From assembly GCA_046262315.1 (NCBI GenBank), contig JBHEMZ010000081.1:1-35604 (forward strand): 35,604 nucleotides of DNA, in the 5' to 3' direction. Source of the stretch: JACVRM01 sp046262315. GTDB taxonomy: Bacteria > Actinomycetota > Thermoleophilia > Gaiellales > Gaiellaceae. The position numbers and the translations under genes were made by a program. Positions 31,881 through 35,604 of the stretch are shown one piece after another. The notes beneath the pieces were generated by a model. That model had not been told where the DNA came from and searched no databases. It saw only the letters and a program-made list of their open reading frames with translations. Each line of letters starts with the position of its first letter. The first letter of the stretch is position 1.

Positions 31881-32045
31881 TTATTCGGGGAGCCAGCCCT
31901 CGCGGTACCGGGCCGGCCGGCGCTGGGCGAAGCGCGCGTATGCCTGCTCCGCATCGGTCGTGTCCTGCTCGACGCTCACATCGTGGCGGCGCGCGGTTTC
32001 CTCAACCGTGTAACCGCCCCAGGCGGGAGCCTGCCGTACCGCGCC
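31881..32045 (-). pseudogene. Duplicated C-terminal tail of the cupin gene at 34474
   Basis: The minus-strand frame reads GGYTVEETARRHDVSVEQDT then TDAEQAYARFAQRRPARYRE and GWLPE-stop, nearly matching the ending of the cupin at 34474-35028 (TDAEQAYARFAKRQPARYRE). The DNA is also close (about 31885-31950 against 34478-34545). The cupin barrel upstream of this tail is missing, so it is a partial duplicate or a relic of a deleted gene. Confidence 0.7.
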
Positions 32046-32155
32046 GAGCCGCGCAAACGCGGCTGGTCGTGGTGGCCCGCGCTCAGGCCGCAACCTCGCG
32101 GACTGCTGGCCCAGGTGGGCGTCCTCTCGGCGTCGCGGCCGCGTAGGCTCTCGCT

Positions 32156-32620
32156 GTGAAGATCTTCAACCTCCACAGAGACGTCTGGGACCGGGCCGAG
32201 GAGCGAAAGGGCTGGCGGTCGAAGGAAGCGTGGGTCGGCGCGCGCATCGGCGCCGAGCTCATCGGTGGAAGCATGTCCGAGCTCGAGCCCGGAGATCGGC
32301 TGTGGCCGTACCACACTCATCACGCGAACGAGGAGTGGCTCCTCGTCTTGCGTGGAACGCCCACACGACGGTCACCCGAAGGCGAGCAGGACCTGGAGGA
32401 GGGCGATGTCGTCTGCTTTCCGCGAGGCAAGGACGGTGCGCACCAGGTCACCAACCGCACCGATTCCCCGATCCGCGTCCTGATGCTCTCCACGCTCATT
32501 GCCCCGGACATCGTCGAATATCTCGACAGCGGCAAGATTGGTGCCCGCAGCGTCGCCGGCGAGCGGATTCTCCTCAGCCGTCCCGGGCCTGTCCTCGACT
32601 ACTGGGACGGGGAAGACTAA
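32156..32620 (+). CDS. Cupin-domain protein
   Basis: A 154-residue single-domain cupin. Metal-type histidines are in LWPYHTHHANEEWLLVL, with the glutamate in the same motif, and the second motif is GDVVCFPRGKDGAHQVTNRT. It resembles small sugar/isomerase-like cupins, with no substrate assignable. Start is GTG 32156. Confidence 0.87.
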   Translation: MKIFNLHRDVWDRAEERKGWRSKEAWVGARIGAELIGGSMSELEPGDRLWPYHTHHANEEWLLVLRGTPTRRSPEGEQDLEEGDVVCFPRGKDGAHQVTNRTDSPIRVLMLSTLIAPDIVEYLDSGKIGARSVAGERILLSRPGPVLDYWDGED

Positions 32621-32737
32621 AGCCCGTCGCGTTCGGGGCAGCCATAACACTGGCCCAATGACCGTGCTGGCCCTACCACCCAAGCAGGTAGTAGCAGCCT
32701 GGCGTGGGCCAGCGTGCGGGAATGTGCCTTGAGCGGT

Positions 32738-33406
32738 CTAGGAGGAGGACAAGGCGCGCTCGAGGGCGGCCCGGTCGGTCGGCCCGCCGTGCGTCGCAAG
32801 CACGTGCTCGACCGGCAGTGCGAGTAGCGGGCGCAGCCCCTCGGCGATCTCCTCGCGCGTCACGCCAGGGCGGAGCCACCTCTCGTTGATCTCGAGGCCC
32901 CGGCCGAAGTCGACGAGCGTGTCGCCGGAGATCACCGCACGCAGGCTCTCGACCCAGAGCACAGTGTCGTTCGCCTTATGCCCGGGGAACACGTCGGCAC
33001 CGAACGGCAGCCGGTCGCCGGACGAGTACGGGCGTGCCTCGCCTTTCTTCTCGCGGAGCAGCCAGACGAGATCGGGACTGCCGTCGCCAGCCTGCTCGGC
33101 GGTGAGGCCGTACGTGTCCATGAGGTACTGCGCGGTGTCGGGCAGCGGGGTGTAGACCGGCACGCCGAGCCGCTCGACCAGGCTCTGCGCGTCGCGCTCA
33201 TGCCACGGCGCGGTGAGCACAATCGCCGTCTCGCGGCCGGCCGCGAGGTCTCCAAGCTCGCTCGGCACGGCCAGCGGATCGAAGAGCAGCAGCCGCTCCC
33301 CGTCGTCGATCGCGTAGGACGACACGTTCTCGCTCCACGGCTCGGTCGGCCGCCACTGCGGGTGCGGTGCCTCCCAGTGCCACAGGCCCGAACGCAACTC
33401 GCACAC
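32738..33406 (-). CDS. Metallo-beta-lactamase-like protein with degenerate metal motif
   Basis: A 222-residue protein with MBL-fold layout: VLTAPWHERDAQSLVERLG in place of HxHxDH, VFPGHKANDTVLWV, AVISGDTLVDFGRGL and the closing ATHGGP. Only His69 and Asp72 of the first metal motif are in place, so hydrolytic activity is doubtful. Function unknown. The 228 bp on its upstream side (33407-33634) contains no gene. Confidence 0.78.
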   Translation of the reverse strand: MCELRSGLWHWEAPHPQWRPTEPWSENVSSYAIDDGERLLLFDPLAVPSELGDLAAGRETAIVLTAPWHERDAQSLVERLGVPVYTPLPDTAQYLMDTYGLTAEQAGDGSPDLVWLLREKKGEARPYSSGDRLPFGADVFPGHKANDTVLWVESLRAVISGDTLVDFGRGLEINERWLRPGVTREEIAEGLRPLLALPVEHVLATHGGPTDRAALERALSSS

Positions 33407-33634
33407 GGCACGATGCTACTGAAACGCCTGCGCGCTCCCGATGCACGCGACGGTCGACGCCGTGTCAGGTGCCGCCGGCGTGAGGGTCACGCGACGGGAG
33501 CAGCTACCTGGGCCAGCGTCCTCTCGCCGGAGCGGGCTGCCGCCCACATGGCCTTACGGGCCTTCCTGTTCTGTACTTTTGATACTCCCTAAGGGGATAG
33601 CTTCGACCCCTTGGCCAGGCACGGTGTCCGGTAC

Positions 33635-34393
33635 TCACACCAGGGCGCGGGCCGTCCATGCCGTCGCGTACACCGTGAAAGGCGGACGTGCAAGGAGTTC
33701 GTGGCAGCGATCACGCAGCCGGGTGCGCGCCGAGTCATCGAGCGTCTTGGCATAGGCGCCTGCAGGACCTACACCGAGGGTAAATGGCTCCCACCACTCT
33801 TCGAAGCTCGAGAACTCGACGGACGCCTCGAGGGTCGTTTCCTTCACCGATTTCAGTCCTGCCTCCGCGAGCAGTTCGCCCAGGTGGCCTTCGCGGGCGC
33901 CAGCAAGGTCGGATTCGCCTTGCGCTCCGGGATCAAGCTCGCGGGCAGCCTGCCAGAACGCGGCCAACGGTGTGCGATCGCCGGCGTGGTCCCAGACGCA
34001 CACTGCGACGACCCCACCCGGACGTGTCACGCGCGCCATCTCGCGCAGCCCGGCCACGGGGTCAGCCATGAAGTGGACGACGAGCTGTGCGAGTGCCGCG
34101 TCGAAGACGCCGTCGTCAAAGGGCAAGTGTTCAGCCGACGCGCGGAGCACCTTGACCGTCGAGTGGCGCGCTTTCGCCGCCGCGACGAAGGGCGCGGATG
34201 GGTCGACCGCTGTGACTGCCTCTCCGCCGACGCGGCGAACAAGCTCGCTTGTGAGCGCGCCCGGGCCGCACCCGACGTCCAACACACGTTGCCCTGCGCG
34301 GACTCCGCCGAACTCGGCCAGCCGGGATGCGAGCTGGGCCGAGTATCGCCCCATGAACCGGTCATAGGCGTCAGCGGAAACCTCGAAGGTCAC
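33635..34393 (-). CDS. Class I SAM-dependent methyltransferase (UbiE/type 11 style)
   Basis: A 252-residue methyltransferase. Motif I is VLDVGCGPGALTSEL, the acidic loop is AVDPS, and LPFDDGVFDAALAQLVVHFM and EMARVTRPGGVVAVCVWDHA follow the type 11 pattern. GTG 34393 is chosen because SADAYDRFMGRYS right after it is the standard family start; the longer upstream frame runs into the neighbouring spacer. Substrate unknown. Unlike the methyltransferase half of 3495-5279 it is a simple single-domain protein. Confidence 0.9.
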   Translation of the reverse strand: MTFEVSADAYDRFMGRYSAQLASRLAEFGGVRAGQRVLDVGCGPGALTSELVRRVGGEAVTAVDPSAPFVAAAKARHSTVKVLRASAEHLPFDDGVFDAALAQLVVHFMADPVAGLREMARVTRPGGVVAVCVWDHAGDRTPLAAFWQAARELDPGAQGESDLAGAREGHLGELLAEAGLKSVKETTLEASVEFSSFEEWWEPFTLGVGPAGAYAKTLDDSARTRLRDRCHELLARPPFTVYATAWTARALV

Positions 34394-34473
34394 CGCCCCC
34401 ACCCTACGCCGGTGCGCTTTCGTTCTGGGGCATTGCTGAACTGAACACTGCCGCCGGTGTTCGCGTCCTTCCT

Positions 34474-35028
34474 CTACTCGGGGAGCCAGCCCTCGCGGTA
34501 TCGGGCCGGCTGCCGCTTGGCGAAGCGCGCGTACGCCTGCTCCGCGTCCGTCGTCTCTTGCTCGACGCCGGCGCCGTGGCGCAGCGCGGCCTCGTCCACG
34601 GTGTAGGCGCCCCAGTCCGGGCCGGTCGAGCGGTCGCGGGCGCCGACTGCGAGCACCAGGCAGGGCGCATCTCCAGCCCCGACGATGACGTGGTTCGTCC
34701 GGGGCGGGCAGTGCACGAGGTCCCACCGACGTAGCGGGCGCTCCTCCCCCTCGATGATGAGCAGCGCCTCGCCGGCGAGCACGAGGAAGTCCTCCTGATC
34801 GGCCTCCCAGTGGTACATCGCCATCGCCTGGCCCGGCTCGAGAACGCTGAGGTTGATTCCTAGCTGTTGAAAGTCCTGGTAGCCCTTCTGGTCGCCCTCG
34901 AACTCGCAGAAGGCGGAGCGGCCGGGCGCGTGGCGCCAGCGCGCCTCGCGCGCGTTGAGGACGAACCAGCCGTCCCCCTTGGGCATGAGCCCGTCATCGG
35001 TGGATTCGAGCCGCGACTCAGGAACCAT
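34474..35028 (-). CDS. Cupin-domain protein
   Basis: A 184-residue cupin with a conserved leader WFVLNAREARWRHAPGRS, a barrel SVLEPGQAMAMYHWEADQED then FLVLAGEALLIIEGEERPLR and HCPPRTNHVIVGAGDAP, and a C-terminal tail TDAEQAYARFAKRQPARYRE ending GWLPE. Only the first histidine of the canonical motif is kept (MYHWEADQEDF). ATG 35028 fits the conserved leader; ATG 35064 is an alternative. A second copy of the tail lies at 31881-32045. Confidence 0.85.
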   Translation of the reverse strand: MVPESRLESTDDGLMPKGDGWFVLNAREARWRHAPGRSAFCEFEGDQKGYQDFQQLGINLSVLEPGQAMAMYHWEADQEDFLVLAGEALLIIEGEERPLRRWDLVHCPPRTNHVIVGAGDAPCLVLAVGARDRSTGPDWGAYTVDEAALRHGAGVEQETTDAEQAYARFAKRQPARYREGWLPE

Positions 35029-35140
35029 CGCCGGGAGCCTGCCGGACCGCGTCGGTACGCGCAACGCCCTCTGTAGTTAGCCGCTGGCTCTTTGCCGGTG
35101 ACGCGGTCGGCGTGCAGCCGGACCCGCCGCCTGGCGTAAC

Positions 35141-35470
35141 TCAATCGGTCCCATCGCCGTGTCGATTGATGAAATCGACGATCTCGGCGATGTCCGGTAC
35201 ATACCCGTCGGTCGTGTCCACCTCTATCGAGCCAGCGGGAATCGAGACGCGCTCGAAGGACGCAAATGCCCGCGTCCACTCGTCGAGCCCCGTTCCATGG
35301 ATGGCGGCATGCGCCTTCCATGCCTCCGGGTCGGCAGCCCTGCGACGGGTGTACCGCTCGTAAGCGACAGCGGCGTCCGTGTCGCACTGGATGATCCGCA
35401 GTCGCGCGAGCCCGGCCAGCGGCTCGAGGCCCGGCCTCCACAGCCGGTCCTGGAAAGCGGCCCCGACTGG
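35141..35470 (-). pseudogene. C-terminal part of an AAA-type small ATPase/kinase
   Basis: The minus-strand frame from about 35470 reads AAFQDRLWRPGLEPLAGLAR, then LRIIQCDTDAAVAYERYTRR and ends VDTTDGYVPDIAEIVDFINR before TGA. This is the lid and C-terminal half of the small zeta-toxin/kinase-like AAA proteins. The Walker A half should lie further right but is replaced by a transposase fragment at about 35465. Confidence 0.6.
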
Positions 35471-35604
35471 CTGCTCGAGCCGCGCCGGCGGGCAGAGCAA
35501 GCCTTCGTCTCGGTGATCGCCGACGCCTACCGGCGTCTCGACGCGGCGGGTGGAGAAGCTCGTGCAGCAGCTCGGGGTCGAGCGCATGAGCAAGAGCCAG
35601 GTCT
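35462..35604 (+). mobile_element. IS256-family (Mutator type) transposase fragment, frameshifted and cut by window edge
   Basis: The plus strand reads PDWLLEPRRRAEQAFVSVIA then DAY, and resumes one frame over as GVSTRRVEKLVQQLGVERMS and KSQV at the window end. Both match the early part of IS256-type transposases (LEPRRRAEQALV..., GVSTRRV.xLVxxLG...SKSxVS). About five bases are missing at 35530, breaking the frame. The first roughly 70-80 residues are absent: the sequence to the left is the ATPase gene, so the element is truncated at that junction. Confidence 0.7.

Noticed and set aside
33407..33634. 228-bp gap searched for a small gene or RNA
   Set aside because: No ribosome-site-supported frame, hairpin with T-run or recognisable RNA was found.
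1..35604. CRISPR arrays, complete tRNA or rRNA genes, phage structural genes and defence systems
   Set aside because: Looked for on both strands; no regularly spaced repeats, no full tRNA fold and no matching protein families were seen.

Overview
The window is high-GC DNA with tightly packed genes, many 4-bp stop/start overlaps (ATGA, GTGA) and frequent GTG starts. Together with zinc-ribbon/nucleotidyl cyclase/TPR proteins, RTX-type GGxGxD repeats, heterotetrameric sarcosine oxidase and several IclR regulators, this suggests an actinobacterium, probably of the Thermoleophilia (Gaiellales/Solirubrobacterales) type. That placement is inference from gene style, not from a marker gene.

Left edge (1-1000): a decayed zone. 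It holds the frameshifted C-terminus of a cyclase/TPR protein, a frameshifted cupin, an orphan zinc-ribbon N-terminus of a cyclase gene, and two 3' tRNA fragments (Arg-CCT and Thr-CGT).

Core (1002-22138): one coherent methyl-group catabolism island. A divergent promoter drives a betaine-homocysteine methyltransferase-like gene and NAD-formate dehydrogenase leftwards. Rightwards it drives a homocysteine-methyltransferase/SAM-methyltransferase fusion, an IclR regulator and an OpuC-type quaternary-amine ABC transporter whose binding protein carries RTX repeats. A second IclR gene faces an FAD oxidoreductase, a PuuE-like deacetylase and a GFA-family (formaldehyde-activating) protein. Reading leftwards from 22138 is a seven-gene operon: soxD, soxA, soxG, soxB, fhs (formate-THF ligase), fchA-like cyclohydrolase and an MmgE/PrpD protein. 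The predicted flow is uptake of betaine-like compounds, demethylation to dimethylglycine, sarcosine and glycine, capture of the carbon on THF, release as formate with ATP gain, and oxidation to CO2. A methylene-THF dehydrogenase is not in the window. A shared palindrome, TTGC-N7-GCAA, occurs at all four main promoter regions of this island and is probably an IclR-family operator.

A 38-nt direct repeat derived from the 3' half of tRNA-Arg(CCT) lies at 808 and again at 22742, one on each side of the island. The second copy is followed by degraded gene fragments and then a 1111-residue cyclase/ATPase/TPR regulator.

Right part (26215-35604): ordinary small genes, namely two metallo-beta-lactamase-fold proteins, a membrane protein, a zinc alcohol dehydrogenase with an odd C-terminus, a DHFR-like reductase, a VOC protein, a beta-carbonic anhydrase, a nucleotidyltransferase, cupins and a methyltransferase. 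There is also a partial duplicate of a cupin tail and, at the very end, an ATPase/kinase gene broken by a truncated IS256-type transposase.
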